This document shows, one piece after another, positions 44,771 to 54,229 of a DNA stretch of 64,000 bases (its first letter is position 1; each line of letters begins with the position of its first letter). The notes below the pieces were generated by a model. The model was given only the letters and a program-made list of their open reading frames with translations, ran no database searches and was not told where the DNA came from. This DNA comes from Methanomicrobiales archaeon (GTDB taxonomy: Archaea > Halobacteriota > Methanomicrobia > Methanomicrobiales > Methanospirillaceae): the NCBI GenBank assembly GCA_012729535.1, contig JAAYCY010000051.1, forward strand, positions 1 through 64,000, written 5' to 3'. The translations under genes and the position numbers were made by a program.

Positions 44771-45583
44771 TCATGTTTCAACCGGACAGTAACATCCTGG
44801 TTGATTTTTTATCGGAATACACACTTTCCTTCCGGCAATCTCAATATATTCCACCCGGATATCCACGTGATATGTCTCTTTTAATGTATCATTCGTGATA
44901 ACCGTTTCAGCCGGGCCTATGGTGGTAAATGAACCGTCTTTCATAATTCCGACAATGTCTGATACCATGAATGCATGGTCTGGAAAATGGGAGGTCATGA
45001 CGATGGTAATTCCCCGATCCTTCAGACGTTCGACAAGGGAAAGCACCTGCATCTGGTTCCCGAAATCAAGATGGGAGGTTGGTTCGTCAAGGAGCAGGAG
45101 TTCAGGTTCCTGGGCAAGAGCCCGGGCGATGAGCGCCATCTGGTGTTCACCTCCGCTTATTTCGTTGATTGATTTATCAATTAGGTGCATGATTCCTGCT
45201 TCCTGGATAGCCATGACAGCAATTTTAAGATCTTTTTCTTCCGGAGAGGAAAAGGGTGAAATGTAAGGTGCCCGACCCATGATGACATATTCAAGCACTG
45301 TATAGGGAAATGCAACCTGGTATCCCTGGGGGACATAGGCAATACGCTTTGCAAGGGTTTTCCGGTCAATTGTCCTGATATCTGTCCCGTCTAACCGGGC
45401 GGTACCTTCCTGGTACTCAAGGATGTCTATCATACATTTCATGAGGGTGGATTTTCCAGTTCCGTTTGGTCCGATGATACAGAAAATTTCTCCGGTATTA
45501 AGGGAAAAGGAGACATCCCTGAATATGTCCCGTTTCCCGTCCCAGCTGAACCGGAGTTTTTCCGCAGAATATGTCAGGCCCAT
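44771..45583 (-). CDS. FecE/BtuD-type ABC transporter ATP-binding protein
   Basis: A 270-residue ATPase for a siderophore, iron-complex or corrinoid importer: Walker A GPNGTGKSTLMK near residue 36, Q-loop YVPQGYQV, signature ISGGEHQMALIARAL near 140, Walker B LLLLDEPTSHLD near 160. The ATG at 45583 is chosen because GGAGGAGG lies eight bases upstream; an ATG at 45601 also occurs. It overlaps the permease by 10 bp. The downstream binding-protein gene is decayed, so the transporter either uses another binding protein or is idle. Confidence 0.9.
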   Translation of the reverse strand: MGLTYSAEKLRFSWDGKRDIFRDVSFSLNTGEIFCIIGPNGTGKSTLMKCMIDILEYQEGTARLDGTDIRTIDRKTLAKRIAYVPQGYQVAFPYTVLEYVIMGRAPYISPFSSPEEKDLKIAVMAIQEAGIMHLIDKSINEISGGEHQMALIARALAQEPELLLLDEPTSHLDFGNQMQVLSLVERLKDRGITIVMTSHFPDHAFMVSDIVGIMKDGSFTTIGPAETVITNDTLKETYHVDIRVEYIEIAGRKVCIPIKNQPGCYCPVET

Positions 45584-46686
45584 CCGGTCTTCCTCCTCCA
45601 TAGTAGATAGGCAAAGAAAGGAGCACCAAGGAGAGCCGTTAGGATTCCAAGCGGAATTTCAGTAGCAATCAGAGTTCTTGACAGGTCATCCATAACCAGA
45701 AGATATGATGATCCCATGACAACGGTCAGCGGAAGCAGTTTTTTGTAATCCGGACCGGTGATCATTCTTCCAAGATGAGGGACAACAAGACCTACCCATC
45801 CGATAATTCCACTGATGCAGACTGATGCAGCGGTGAGAAGGGTTGCACAGATGATGATGACACGGGTTATCTGTTTCAGGTCAATTCCAAGAGTTTTAGC
45901 CTCATCAGGACTTAAGGAAAGAAGATTAATTCTCCACCTGATGAGCATGAGAATTGTTCCCCCGATGAGGATTGCAGGGAGAATGGCATATATATCAGAA
46001 TACCTGACCGATGAAAGGCTTCCCATGAGCCAGAATACGATAGTAGGGAGTTTTTCGTATGGATCAGCGACATACTTGGTGATTGATAAAAGAGCACCAA
46101 AGAAGGCAGAGATAATCACTCCGGAAAGGACCAGGATAAGGATCTGTCCGCTTTTATAGAGTTTTGAGAGAAAATACGATCCCATTACTGCGAGGATTCC
46201 TCCGGCAAATGCTGACAACTGGAGCATCCAGGCTGCAGATGAGAAGAGTATTGCAACTGCTGCACCAAATCCCGCACCGGATGAAACCCCCAGAATGTCT
46301 GGAGACACCAGGGGGTTTTTAAATAATCCCTGGTATGCTGCTCCTGCCATGGAAAGGGCAGATCCAACGATAACCGCAGCCATAATCCGGGGAAATCTTA
46401 CATGGAAAAGAATAGTTTCATCAGCGTTTGCCCATGTCTTTTCTAACGGGAAAACCTGTGATATGAGGATTTTTACAACCGTTAACGGTTCCACCTCGTA
46501 CCGACCGATGAAAAGAGACCAGAACATAACTGCAAAAGGGAGTAGGAAAAGAAAAATTCGAACATTCCGTCCTAAATGAAGTTTTTGTTTAATGACATTC
46601 AGGTCATAAGCTATTCCGGGAATGCTTATCGATTCAATTGAGGATACAGGATTATTTTTTCCAGGAGCGTGTTCTAAAGAGTTCAT
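45574..46686 (-). CDS. FecCD/BtuC-type ABC transporter permease
   Basis: The 370-residue protein has about ten helices of the FecCD family. Characteristic segments are FPRIMAAVIVGSALSMAGAAYQGLFKNPLVSPDILGVSSGAGFGAA near residue 110 and ISGIIGWVGLVVPHLGRMITGPDYKKLLPLTVVMGSSYLL near 290. It moves iron complexes or cobamides inward with the ATPase encoded next. The ATG at 46686 follows AAGGT; a start at 46743 adds 19 residues. A methyltransferase gene is divergent, 270 bp away. Confidence 0.9.
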   Translation of the reverse strand: MNSLEHAPGKNNPVSSIESISIPGIAYDLNVIKQKLHLGRNVRIFLFLLPFAVMFWSLFIGRYEVEPLTVVKILISQVFPLEKTWANADETILFHVRFPRIMAAVIVGSALSMAGAAYQGLFKNPLVSPDILGVSSGAGFGAAVAILFSSAAWMLQLSAFAGGILAVMGSYFLSKLYKSGQILILVLSGVIISAFFGALLSITKYVADPYEKLPTIVFWLMGSLSSVRYSDIYAILPAILIGGTILMLIRWRINLLSLSPDEAKTLGIDLKQITRVIIICATLLTAASVCISGIIGWVGLVVPHLGRMITGPDYKKLLPLTVVMGSSYLLVMDDLSRTLIATEIPLGILTALLGAPFFAYLLWRRKTGWA

Positions 46687-46959
46687 GAGATACCTTTCGG
46701 GTGATGGTTTGGTTATCTTACTTATGTGAGTGGAGGTTTGCAAAAAATGTTATCATTTGCGACTCTGTCAAAATGATTAATTAAACTATATTAACAATCG
46801 GTAAAATTTTTTAGAGGCTGATAATCTTCGAAAACTTTAATTGTGGCTTCTTTTATTGTAAGGATGAATATTTACAATTATTTAGAATTTGGCGAAGATA
46901 AAAAAGTCGAGGGAAATTTCAATAGATATTTTTGGTTATACACAAAATGATATTAATTA

Positions 46960-47820
46960 ATGGTTGATGTTAATGCTATAGACTGGAATGAGGCATGGAA
47001 AAAGCCCGATAAAGAGGAAGGTAAAAAGGCCGGATTTATCAGTTGTGGAAGAAGATGGAATGATCCAGCCAGGTGCAGAAGATTCAGCGATGCGATGAAA
47101 GAGGATGACTGGGCTGGGTCAATGTCAAGAATTCATTCAATGGATATACATCCACATTCCCGGGTTCTTGATGTGGGTGCCGGTCCGGGATCGCTTGCTA
47201 TTCCGCTTGCAAAAACTGTTGCTCATGTTACTGCTGTAGAACCCTCCAAAGGTATGGTAACCTGTCTTCGTGAAAATATCGCAGAAGCTGGAATTTTTAA
47301 TATTACCTTTGTGCCGAAAAAATGGGAGGATGTCGATATTAATTCCGATCTGGACACTCCATATGATATCGTGGTTGCATCCTATTCGCTCGGATTTCCT
47401 GACCTTCAGGATGGACTCAAAAAGATGAATGAGGCGTCATCAAAGTATGTTTATATCTTCTGGTTTGCTGATATGAGATCACCGTGGCAGAGAAATTATA
47501 GTGAAATCTGGGAAGAACTGTATGGTGTTCCTGTTCCTACTGGGAAAAAACCAAATATTGTATTTAATCTCCTGAACCAGATGGGAATATTTGCAAATAT
47601 TGAAGTGACAAAAGAAGAGAGCGTGCATAAATACGCAACTTTTGATGATGCAGTTGCTGATCAGAAAGAAGGACTGAACCTAAAGACCGAGAAGCAGGAA
47701 CAGGTTCTCAGGAAATATCTTGAAAAAAAACTCAAAAGAGAGGATGGTAAGTTTGTTCACCGTGAAATCTCTCACCGGGCGAAAATCTGGTGGGAAAAAG
47801 AGAAAATTCACGAAATTTAA
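46960..47820 (+). CDS. Class I SAM-dependent methyltransferase
   Basis: The 286-residue protein has the Rossmann-type motif RVLDVGAGPGSLAIPLAKTV near residue 70, an acidic VTAVEPSKGM and a DIVVASYSLGF motif near 145. The N-terminus NAIDWNEAWKKP and the aromatic-rich middle resemble a subgroup found beside iron/cobamide transporter genes in methanogens. The substrate is unknown; a corrinoid- or siderophore-related methylation is inferred only from location next to the FecCD-type transporter. It is divergent from that transporter. Confidence 0.82.
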   Translation: MVDVNAIDWNEAWKKPDKEEGKKAGFISCGRRWNDPARCRRFSDAMKEDDWAGSMSRIHSMDIHPHSRVLDVGAGPGSLAIPLAKTVAHVTAVEPSKGMVTCLRENIAEAGIFNITFVPKKWEDVDINSDLDTPYDIVVASYSLGFPDLQDGLKKMNEASSKYVYIFWFADMRSPWQRNYSEIWEELYGVPVPTGKKPNIVFNLLNQMGIFANIEVTKEESVHKYATFDDAVADQKEGLNLKTEKQEQVLRKYLEKKLKREDGKFVHREISHRAKIWWEKEKIHEI

Positions 47821-47862
47821 TTTACAATCCCTGTTTTTTTGGTATAAAAGTCAGTAAAAATA

Positions 47863-48165
47863 GTGATCCATCCATCAGAAACAATGGGGAAAGTTGCTGG
47901 TCAATATTCTTCGGAGATCAATAAACTGTATCTATCAGATAATTTTTCGGGTACTTTTTCGTGGAATAATGGAATTACTTCATTAAAACCTGGTGAAATT
48001 GGTTATATCTCGAAAAAAAATTTTGACGACCACATTTATCAGGAGTCGGAAGTACCAGTAAAATATCGGATTAGTAATCCTGCCAATTTAGGGAATACCT
48101 TCTTTCTGGAATTTTATTATAAAAATACCATGATTAACCGGAATGAAGTCCTGATTGAGGAATAA
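47863..48165 (+). CDS. Hypothetical protein, perhaps a surface-protein fragment
   Basis: A GTG at 47863 (or ATG at 47884) opens a 100-residue frame. The protein is polar with aromatic beta-strand segments, FSGTFSWNNGITSLKPGEIG and NTFFLEFYYKN, and no signal peptide. No family was recognised. It may be the preserved end of a larger extracytoplasmic protein, since the gene just 1.6 kb downstream is a broken pilin-like gene of similar style. The weak start is a reason for caution. Confidence 0.45.
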   Translation: MIHPSETMGKVAGQYSSEINKLYLSDNFSGTFSWNNGITSLKPGEIGYISKKNFDDHIYQESEVPVKYRISNPANLGNTFFLEFYYKNTMINRNEVLIEE

Positions 48166-48340
48166 TTTCGCCAAAATATCTCCGTTCAATATTTTTTTGA
48201 GCCTAGTCTGTGTTCCTGAACTGAACAAAATCCTGTTGAATTTTATATTGTAATTCTGAATGACACCCTAACATCTGCCTTTTCATTAGAAATTGAAAAT
48301 ATTTGTTTCCTATTTCATTGATTGAATTTATGTACTCTAC

Positions 48341-48380
48341 AAGTATGTTACTCTTGAGTAACATACTTTGAAGTAACATC
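48341..48380 (+). promoter_or_regulatory. 13-bp palindromic operator upstream of the AAA ATPase
   Basis: A perfect inverted repeat has arms AAGTATGTTACTC at 48341-48353 and GAGTAACATACTT at 48356-48368 with two bases between, followed by a further half-site AAGTAACATC at 48371-48380. It lies 43-70 bp before the ATPase ATG at 48411. A TATA-like TTTATGTA near 48327 puts the expected start inside the palindrome. A dimeric repressor, possibly the ATPase itself through its winged-helix domain, is the likely binder. Confidence 0.6.
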
Positions 48381-48410
48381 TTTATGTTCATGTAAGTGTT
48401 ATCTAATACT

Positions 48411-49817
48411 ATGTTTCTTAACCGTTTTGATGAGCTTCATTCATTGCAGGAACGGTTTGATAGTGCTAATGCTGAATTGGTTATCTTTTATGGAAGAAGG
48501 CGGGTTGGAAAATCTGAACTCATCGATCAATTTATCCAGAAAAATTCCGGAATCCGGATTCTCGCCCGTGAAGAAACAAAAGAGCTTCAATTGAAACAAA
48601 CCTCTTCAGATCTGACTTCATTTTTTGGAGATATTCATCTTGGTTCGGTCATTTTTCCAGAATGGGATGCCGTATTCACCTACATACGATCATACGCAAA
48701 CAAACGAATAATCATAGCCTTAGATGAATTTCCCTACCTGGTTAAGGAAGATCCATCGCTTCTCTCTATTATCCAGTATCACTGGGATACGTGGATGAAA
48801 GACTCACGGATATTCCTGATCCTCTGTGGCTCTTCAATAAGCATGATGGAAGATTTGACGATGCGGTATGAAAGCCCGCTGTTCGGGCGAAGGACTGGAC
48901 AATATCTTATTAAACCGTTGAGATTTGTTGATATCCTTGATTATACTGCTGATTTTAAAATCGCAGTTGAATTATTCGCTGTTTTTGGTGGAATTCCTGC
49001 ATATATTTTCAAGGCTGATATACGAAATACCATATTCGACAATATTATCACCAAGATTCTGACCGAAGATTCAATTCTGTTCCGGGACACTGAATTTGTG
49101 CTTCGTTCTGAAGTATCTGAACCCCGATATTATTTTTCTATTCTTCGTTCAATTGCTGAAGGAATCACTGTCCCATCTAAAATTTCACAGGTTACGGGAC
49201 TTGAGCGAGCGACTGTCTCCAAGTATCTTCAGGTTCTCATGGATCTCCAGATTATTGTCCGCATAATTCCAGCAGGAGAGCCTTCTAAAAGTAAAAAGGG
49301 ACAATATTTTCTCTCTGATAATTATTTCGCATTCTGGTTCAGGTACGTCTATCCTTTCACAAAAACGATTGAAATGGGGAATGGCAGAGTTCTCTGCGAT
49401 CAACATATCAAACCAACACTCCCGGCATATATTGGTATGAAATTTGAAGATTGCGTTCGCGATCTGTTATGGGAATTCAATTCGAATGATGTGCTCCCGT
49501 TCATATTTTACCATTGTTCGCGGTGGTGGATGAAAGATACTGAAATTGACCTTGTTGCATATAGCGATACCGCAGTAATGTTTTGTGAAATGAAATGGCA
49601 GGATGATGTCAATCCTGTAAAAATATACGCAGATCTCGTTCGGAAAAGTGAACTATTCCTCTCCTCTCATCAAGGATACACAGAGAGATACTATCTTATT
49701 GTTGCAAAAAGTTTTACCCGGAAAAAACCGGGGATAAACGATTCAGTGTTGACCTGGGACAGTAAAACCCTACTAACCATGCATCGGAAAGTAAAAACCG
49801 GTAGAAAAAAGGGATGA
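48411..49817 (+). CDS. Archaeal AAA ATPase with winged-helix and DUF234 domains
   Basis: The 468-residue protein has the archaeal ATPase pattern: FYGRRRVGKSELIDQFI (Walker A near residue 30), IIALDEFPYL (Walker B near 105) and CGSSISMMED (sensor 1 near 145). A winged helix at about 260-330 (SKISQVTGLERATVSKYLQVLMDLQII) is followed by DUF234 with a restriction-like segment EIDLVAYSDTAVMFCEMKW near 385 that resembles a nuclease fold core (D...ExK). These proteins are expanded in archaea and of unclear role; links to mobile elements and toxin-like systems are suspected. The ATG at 48411 is preferred over a GTG at 48396. Confidence 0.85.
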   Translation: MFLNRFDELHSLQERFDSANAELVIFYGRRRVGKSELIDQFIQKNSGIRILAREETKELQLKQTSSDLTSFFGDIHLGSVIFPEWDAVFTYIRSYANKRIIIALDEFPYLVKEDPSLLSIIQYHWDTWMKDSRIFLILCGSSISMMEDLTMRYESPLFGRRTGQYLIKPLRFVDILDYTADFKIAVELFAVFGGIPAYIFKADIRNTIFDNIITKILTEDSILFRDTEFVLRSEVSEPRYYFSILRSIAEGITVPSKISQVTGLERATVSKYLQVLMDLQIIVRIIPAGEPSKSKKGQYFLSDNYFAFWFRYVYPFTKTIEMGNGRVLCDQHIKPTLPAYIGMKFEDCVRDLLWEFNSNDVLPFIFYHCSRWWMKDTEIDLVAYSDTAVMFCEMKWQDDVNPVKIYADLVRKSELFLSSHQGYTERYYLIVAKSFTRKKPGINDSVLTWDSKTLLTMHRKVKTGRKKG

Positions 49818-49827
49818 AATGTCTGGG

Positions 49828-50701
49828 TTATACATGAATCGATAAATTCCAGATATTTATTGTCAGGTTTGGATGTGCCTCCTTTCCTGCTGGAATCTCT
49901 AAGGTATAATTATCACGAGCCCAGTTCACATTGTTTTTCCCCTCACATGAACCATTAAAGGCGTCCACTATTGATGATCTGAATCCCAGATAGTCAGTGT
50001 CAGAACCCGCAAAAGTAAAAATCAATTTTTTATTCTCTTTTAAGGGATACTTCTCAATCTTCCTATAGCAGGGAGAAGATTGGTTTAATTCGACAATAAT
50101 TTTTCCTGCACCATTTCCATTATATGATCGATATTCACCGGGATCCTGAGCATTGATGAGATCGATAATAATCGAAGTGATATTATTCTGATATTCCTCT
50201 AATTTTATTCTCGGAGAGAGCATCTGATAATACTTCTTTCTTTCCTCTGATGCTTTTATATTATCAGAGAAAAGGAGATTCGTGCTTTTCTTCCCTTTGG
50301 TAACAATAATTACTCCATCTTCCCATTCTTCCCCTGGTTTATCCAGAAATTCCCCACCGGTCGGTATAATACTTTGGTCCGGTGAATTTCTGAATGCAGA
50401 TCGCAGCTCTCTCCATCAATTTTTATCGAAATATTAACAAGAGGTTCATCTTCCAATGATGTATTCACTTCGAGATACCCTGATGCTTTCACCGGTGAAA
50501 AATACACATCACCTCCTCCCAATTGAACCAGTTCATTCATGGAGATATTTTGACGAAATGTGAGAACCTGGAGGATATCAGGGGATAATTTTAAAAAACT
50601 TTGTTCAACATTGTGCAAATGTTCAATCTCTGCCTGTTGTTTGAGAGATGGGATATAGTATGCATTGATAACCGACTATATTGTCCTATTGGACTTTTCA
50701 T
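49828..50701 (-). pseudogene. Broken archaeal pilin-like secreted protein (DUF7289-like)
   Basis: Three frames must be joined to make sense of this region. From ATG 50701 a short start shifts into VINAYYIPSLKQQAEIEHL, then MHNVEQSFLKLSPDILQVL and QLGGGDVYFSPVKASGYLEV. Near 50410, at GAGAGAGC, the sense shifts to FRNSPDQSIIPTGGEFLDKP and continues to 49828, ending with DNYTLEIPAGKEAHPNLTIN. The order resembles secreted pilin- or archaellin-related proteins of archaea, whose N-terminal signal and helix are missing here. Two frameshifts and the missing signal indicate a pseudogene; sequencing error at one site is possible. Confidence 0.6.
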
Positions 50702-50911
50702 CGATAAAAACCTCCCGCAGGAGATTGCATTGTCAATAATGGCAGAGATAATCCTGCTTATGAGAGGGGGCAGTCCTGAACATATGCGAATAGATTGGTC
50801 AAATAGCCAGTAAAAACACTCTGGAACCTGAATTACCCTACTTTTTTCCCATCAGTTCTCATTTTTCCTGATAAAACAGATGGTGGAGTGTAAATTTCTC
50901 AAAATAACCTG

Positions 50912-51769
50912 TTATCCTGAATAATTTAACTGGATTATTTCCACCCTGATATCTGCCGGAGGAGCAAAATACATCCATGACGTAACAAGCACATCTGCCC
51001 CTGCTTTTGCATACGCTGCCACGTTGGTGTTATTTACCGACCCTGCTGCAATGATGCATACTTCCGGATTGATTGCCCTACATTTTCCTGCACATTCAAT
51101 GAAAGTTTCAGGTGGCATCTTATCCATCTGAACTGCATGAGCTCCGGACTTTACTGCAACAAGGGCTTCCTCCATGGTATGTGCTTCAACAACAACTTTT
51201 CTCTCTTTCATCTTTTCTTTGAAGCCAGGAATTACTTCAGGCAACTTTTCATACCCGCCGGTGAACAACAGATGCTCCCGGAAAATGAGCACGGTATCAG
51301 AAAGACCGGTCCTGTGGGGGACGCCTCCGCCTGCCATGAGTGCTTTTAATGCCATTTTTTTTACAAACGGCGGGTGTTTTCTGGTTCCGGCAACTGCTAC
51401 CGATGGGTTTTCCTTTCTGGCAGATTCAACAAGTTGCCTTGTACGGTCTGCTATCCCCGAAGCAAATTCAATCATTGCAGTTCCCGTTCGCCAGATGAGA
51501 TGAATCGCACTCGCATCACCTTTTGCTTCAAGCATTTTATCCCCAGGCTTAAGTCTTGTACCGGTAGCAACCGAATAGGAAACTTCCAATCCCACTTTTT
51601 TATAGAGACGTACTGCTTCTTCAGTGCAACAGACGATCATCTCGTTTCTTGCAAATAATGAGATGGAACCCTTCTTTCCGGTAAGATCCAATAACGCTGT
51701 AGTCATGTCCCCGGCCGGGACATCATCTTCAATTAACCGGTCAATATCATTATCAGTGAAATAAATCAT
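50912..51769 (-). CDS. modD: ModD-type nicotinate-nucleotide pyrophosphorylase homologue
   Basis: The 285-residue protein has the quinolinate phosphoribosyltransferase fold in its ModD variant: IDRLIEDDVPAGDMTTALL near residue 10, VAGTRKHPPFVKKMALKALMAGGGVPHRTGLSDTVLI near 125, and AHAVQMDKMPPETF near 210. ModD genes are often found with molybdate transporter genes, but their reaction is not established. Here it is 23 kb from modABC. True NadC sequences begin differently and carry other catalytic contacts, so NAD synthesis is less likely. Confidence 0.8.
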   Translation of the reverse strand: MIYFTDNDIDRLIEDDVPAGDMTTALLDLTGKKGSISLFARNEMIVCCTEEAVRLYKKVGLEVSYSVATGTRLKPGDKMLEAKGDASAIHLIWRTGTAMIEFASGIADRTRQLVESARKENPSVAVAGTRKHPPFVKKMALKALMAGGGVPHRTGLSDTVLIFREHLLFTGGYEKLPEVIPGFKEKMKERKVVVEAHTMEEALVAVKSGAHAVQMDKMPPETFIECAGKCRAINPEVCIIAAGSVNNTNVAAYAKAGADVLVTSWMYFAPPADIRVEIIQLNYSG

Positions 51770-51850
51770 TTAATTCAATTTACTTTTAAATCCCATTAAT
51801 TCTCCGTTTCTACCTTCGGGAACAGAGGTAATAATTACCGGTTAAAAAAA

Positions 51851-52600
51851 TCAGATGGAGATCTTTCTGAAGAGGAATGCACCGATTATTGTCATAATAC
51901 AGGCAAATCCTCCGATTACCATGAAACTTAACACCGGATTTATCTGGCTGACACCGGTCAGACCATACCGTATTCCTTCCACTCCATAGGTCAAAGGATC
52001 TATCATTGTTACCGGGGCAATCCATGAGGGAAGTGAACTAATCGGAAACAATGCCCCGGAAAGACCGAATATTGGGAATACGACAAAATTCATGATCAGT
52101 TGAAATCCGGTCATATCCTCCATTCGTGAGGCTATCGCGATACCAAACGCCGTAAACGAAATACCGATAAGCACCATGAATCCAAGGGCAATGAAAAATC
52201 CGATAACACTCTGAACCTGTAGTCCTACAAAGAGCGAGATGACCATGATGATGATTCCCTGGATAAGGGCCGTTGTTGCTCCCCCGAAGGTCTGACCAAG
52301 CATTATTTCCATCCTGGTAACAGGAGCAACAAGCGTCTCTTTTAAAAATCCGAATTGTTTGTCCCATATAATCTGGATTCCTGAAAAAACGGACGTAAAA
52401 AGCACACTCATGGCAACCATGCCGGGGATGAGAAACTGGATATAATTCTCCCCAAGCCCCGGGATCCTGACAACTGAATTCAGACCAAATCCAAGGAACA
52501 GCAGAAAGAACAATGGCATGCTAATACTGCCGACAATCCTACTTTTAGACCTGATGTATCGAATCATGCTCCGGAGCCAGATGGTATAAATAATATCCAT
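51851..52600 (-). CDS. ABC-2 type exporter permease
   Basis: The 249-residue protein has six hydrophobic helices. The ABC-2 pattern is clear in YIQFLIPGMVAMSVLFTSVFSGI near residue 55 and in LSGALFPISSLPSWIAPVTMIDPLTYGVEGIRYGLTG near 180. It pairs with the ATPase whose TAA stop shares a base with this ATG. Drug or glycolipid export of the daunorubicin-type is inferred from family and from PadR control. Confidence 0.9.
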   Translation of the reverse strand: MDIIYTIWLRSMIRYIRSKSRIVGSISMPLFFLLFLGFGLNSVVRIPGLGENYIQFLIPGMVAMSVLFTSVFSGIQIIWDKQFGFLKETLVAPVTRMEIMLGQTFGGATTALIQGIIIMVISLFVGLQVQSVIGFFIALGFMVLIGISFTAFGIAIASRMEDMTGFQLIMNFVVFPIFGLSGALFPISSLPSWIAPVTMIDPLTYGVEGIRYGLTGVSQINPVLSFMVIGGFACIMTIIGAFLFRKISI

Positions 52601-53586
52601 TACCGCTTCCCCCTCCTCATGTGCATCCGCATCATCTCTTTTCCGTTTATCTCCTGTTCCCGGATTGTTTTACCGGTGAATGAGAGGAACACATCCTCGA
52701 GAGTGGGTTTATGTATGGAGACCGAGTGGATCGTGATATTCTGCTGATTCACCCGGGTGATGATGTCGCTGATATGCTGCTCTGCATTCATCAGAAAAAT
52801 ACGAATTTCATCATTATGTGTTTCAATCCGGTGTATCCAGGGTTCAGACAATACTTCTGTGGCGGTATTGAAATCAGGAGTCTGTATTGTGATAATGTCA
52901 CCACCGATCCCGTTTTTCAGGTTTTGAGGGGTATCAAGGGCAATAATGCTTCCATGATCGATGATTGCAATCCGGTCACAGAGCCGGTCTGCCTCTTCCA
53001 TGTAATGGGTGGTAAGAATGATGGTGATATGTTTCTCTTTGCTTAAATCAGCGATATACTGCCAGAGATGGTTTCTAGTCTGGGGATCAAGGCCCAGGGT
53101 AGGTTCGTCAAGAAACAGGACCGACGGGTGATGAAGAAGACCGCGGGCAATCTCAAGTCTTCTTCTCATCCCTCCTGAAAATGTTTTCACAATGTCCTTT
53201 TTACGATCATACAGCTCGACCAGGCGGAGAAGGGAATCTATCCGCTGATTTCTTTCATCCGGGGGAATACGGTATAATCTGCCATGAAAATCCATGTTCT
53301 CCCCTGCGGTAAGTTCTTCATCAAGGCTCTGGTCCTGAAAGACAATTCCAATCGCTTTCCTGACTTCATCTTCATTCTTTTCGACATCTTTGCCCTGGAC
53401 GGTTGCAGTTCCTGATGTTGGTTTCTGCATGGTTGAAAGCATAGAAAGAGTAGTGGTTTTTCCTGCCCCGTTCGGACCAAGAAGACCGAATATCTCACCT
53501 TGCTTAATCTCGAAGGAAATGTTGTCTACGGCAACGAGATTTCCATATTTTTTTGTCAGTTCATGTACCTGAATAGCAGGTGTCAT
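52600..53586 (-). CDS. DrrA-type ABC exporter ATP-binding protein
   Basis: The 328-residue ATPase has Walker A GPNGAGKTTTLSML near residue 38, signature FSGGMRRRLEIARGLL near 140, Walker B VLFLDEPTLGLDP near 160 and a switch histidine in ILTTHYMEEADRLCDRIAI. A C-terminal extension HSVSIHKPTLEDVFLSFTG is typical of the DrrA group. It lies 127 bp after padR and directly before the permease, making padR-ATPase-permease one likely operon. Confidence 0.92.
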   Translation of the reverse strand: MTPAIQVHELTKKYGNLVAVDNISFEIKQGEIFGLLGPNGAGKTTTLSMLSTMQKPTSGTATVQGKDVEKNEDEVRKAIGIVFQDQSLDEELTAGENMDFHGRLYRIPPDERNQRIDSLLRLVELYDRKKDIVKTFSGGMRRRLEIARGLLHHPSVLFLDEPTLGLDPQTRNHLWQYIADLSKEKHITIILTTHYMEEADRLCDRIAIIDHGSIIALDTPQNLKNGIGGDIITIQTPDFNTATEVLSEPWIHRIETHNDEIRIFLMNAEQHISDIITRVNQQNITIHSVSIHKPTLEDVFLSFTGKTIREQEINGKEMMRMHMRRGKR

Positions 53587-53713
53587 CGTATCGTTGTCCT
53601 ATTTGCTTGGGGAAACCTGTTTTTTTCACAATTTTTTTGGTAAGTGCTGGTCTTATTACCTGGATAGATTGATAGTAGTGGTGGTTTTTTTATGTTTATT
53701 GTTGTGCTTATTC

Positions 53714-54196
53714 CTAGTTTATGTCTCCAGCGGAGGAATTAAGTGTTTCATGGAGCCGGTTTACTTTGTGCCTGATATCTTCAAGCATGGTCAAATGAGG
53801 TGTCAGTTTTTCTTTTGTCAGATCTTCAAGATATGAAAGATTACTGTCTATTTCAGTCAGGATATCATGAACTGTTTCTGCTTTTCCGAAAGTTCCGGTT
53901 TTAAACATATTTATCTCCTCTAAACCAGCATTGGTCAGTTCGTATCTGCGGTCTTCTCTTCTTATGATAAAATTTTCTTCAACGGCTTTGCTCAGCAGTG
54001 GATACATGGATCCCGGGGATGGTTTCCAGTGTCCATGGCTCATCACGTCAATGGCATCCATAAGTTCAGCCCCATTCTTCGGCCCTTCTCTCAGAATATA
54101 TAGGACAAGCATTTTCAGGCCGCCATATCCTCTGAAATGTCGAATCCGGTGGAACCGTCTCATGAATGCTCTCATATCCTCACGGTTGTCTTTCAT
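53714..54196 (-). CDS. PadR-family transcriptional regulator
   Basis: The ATG at 54196 gives a 160-residue protein. The winged helix reads GGLKMLVLYILREGPKNGAELMDAI, then SPGSMYPLLSKAVEENFIIRRED, the hallmark of PadR. A C-terminal coiled region mediates dimers. A longer frame to 54607 only shadows the MATE gene. PadR proteins repress exporter genes and respond to drugs. A 10-bp-arm palindrome at 54230-54253 directly upstream, and exporter genes directly downstream, fit that role. Confidence 0.88.
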   Translation of the reverse strand: MKDNREDMRAFMRRFHRIRHFRGYGGLKMLVLYILREGPKNGAELMDAIDVMSHGHWKPSPGSMYPLLSKAVEENFIIRREDRRYELTNAGLEEINMFKTGTFGKAETVHDILTEIDSNLSYLEDLTKEKLTPHLTMLEDIRHKVNRLHETLNSSAGDIN

Positions 54197-54229
54197 GAAT
54201 ATCACAATTATTTGTCCGGTACAGGTCAT

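Noticed and set aside
48203-48391. 62-codon minus-strand frame overlapping the palindrome
   Set aside because: Its start lies just beyond the operator and half-site, and its content is low-complexity.
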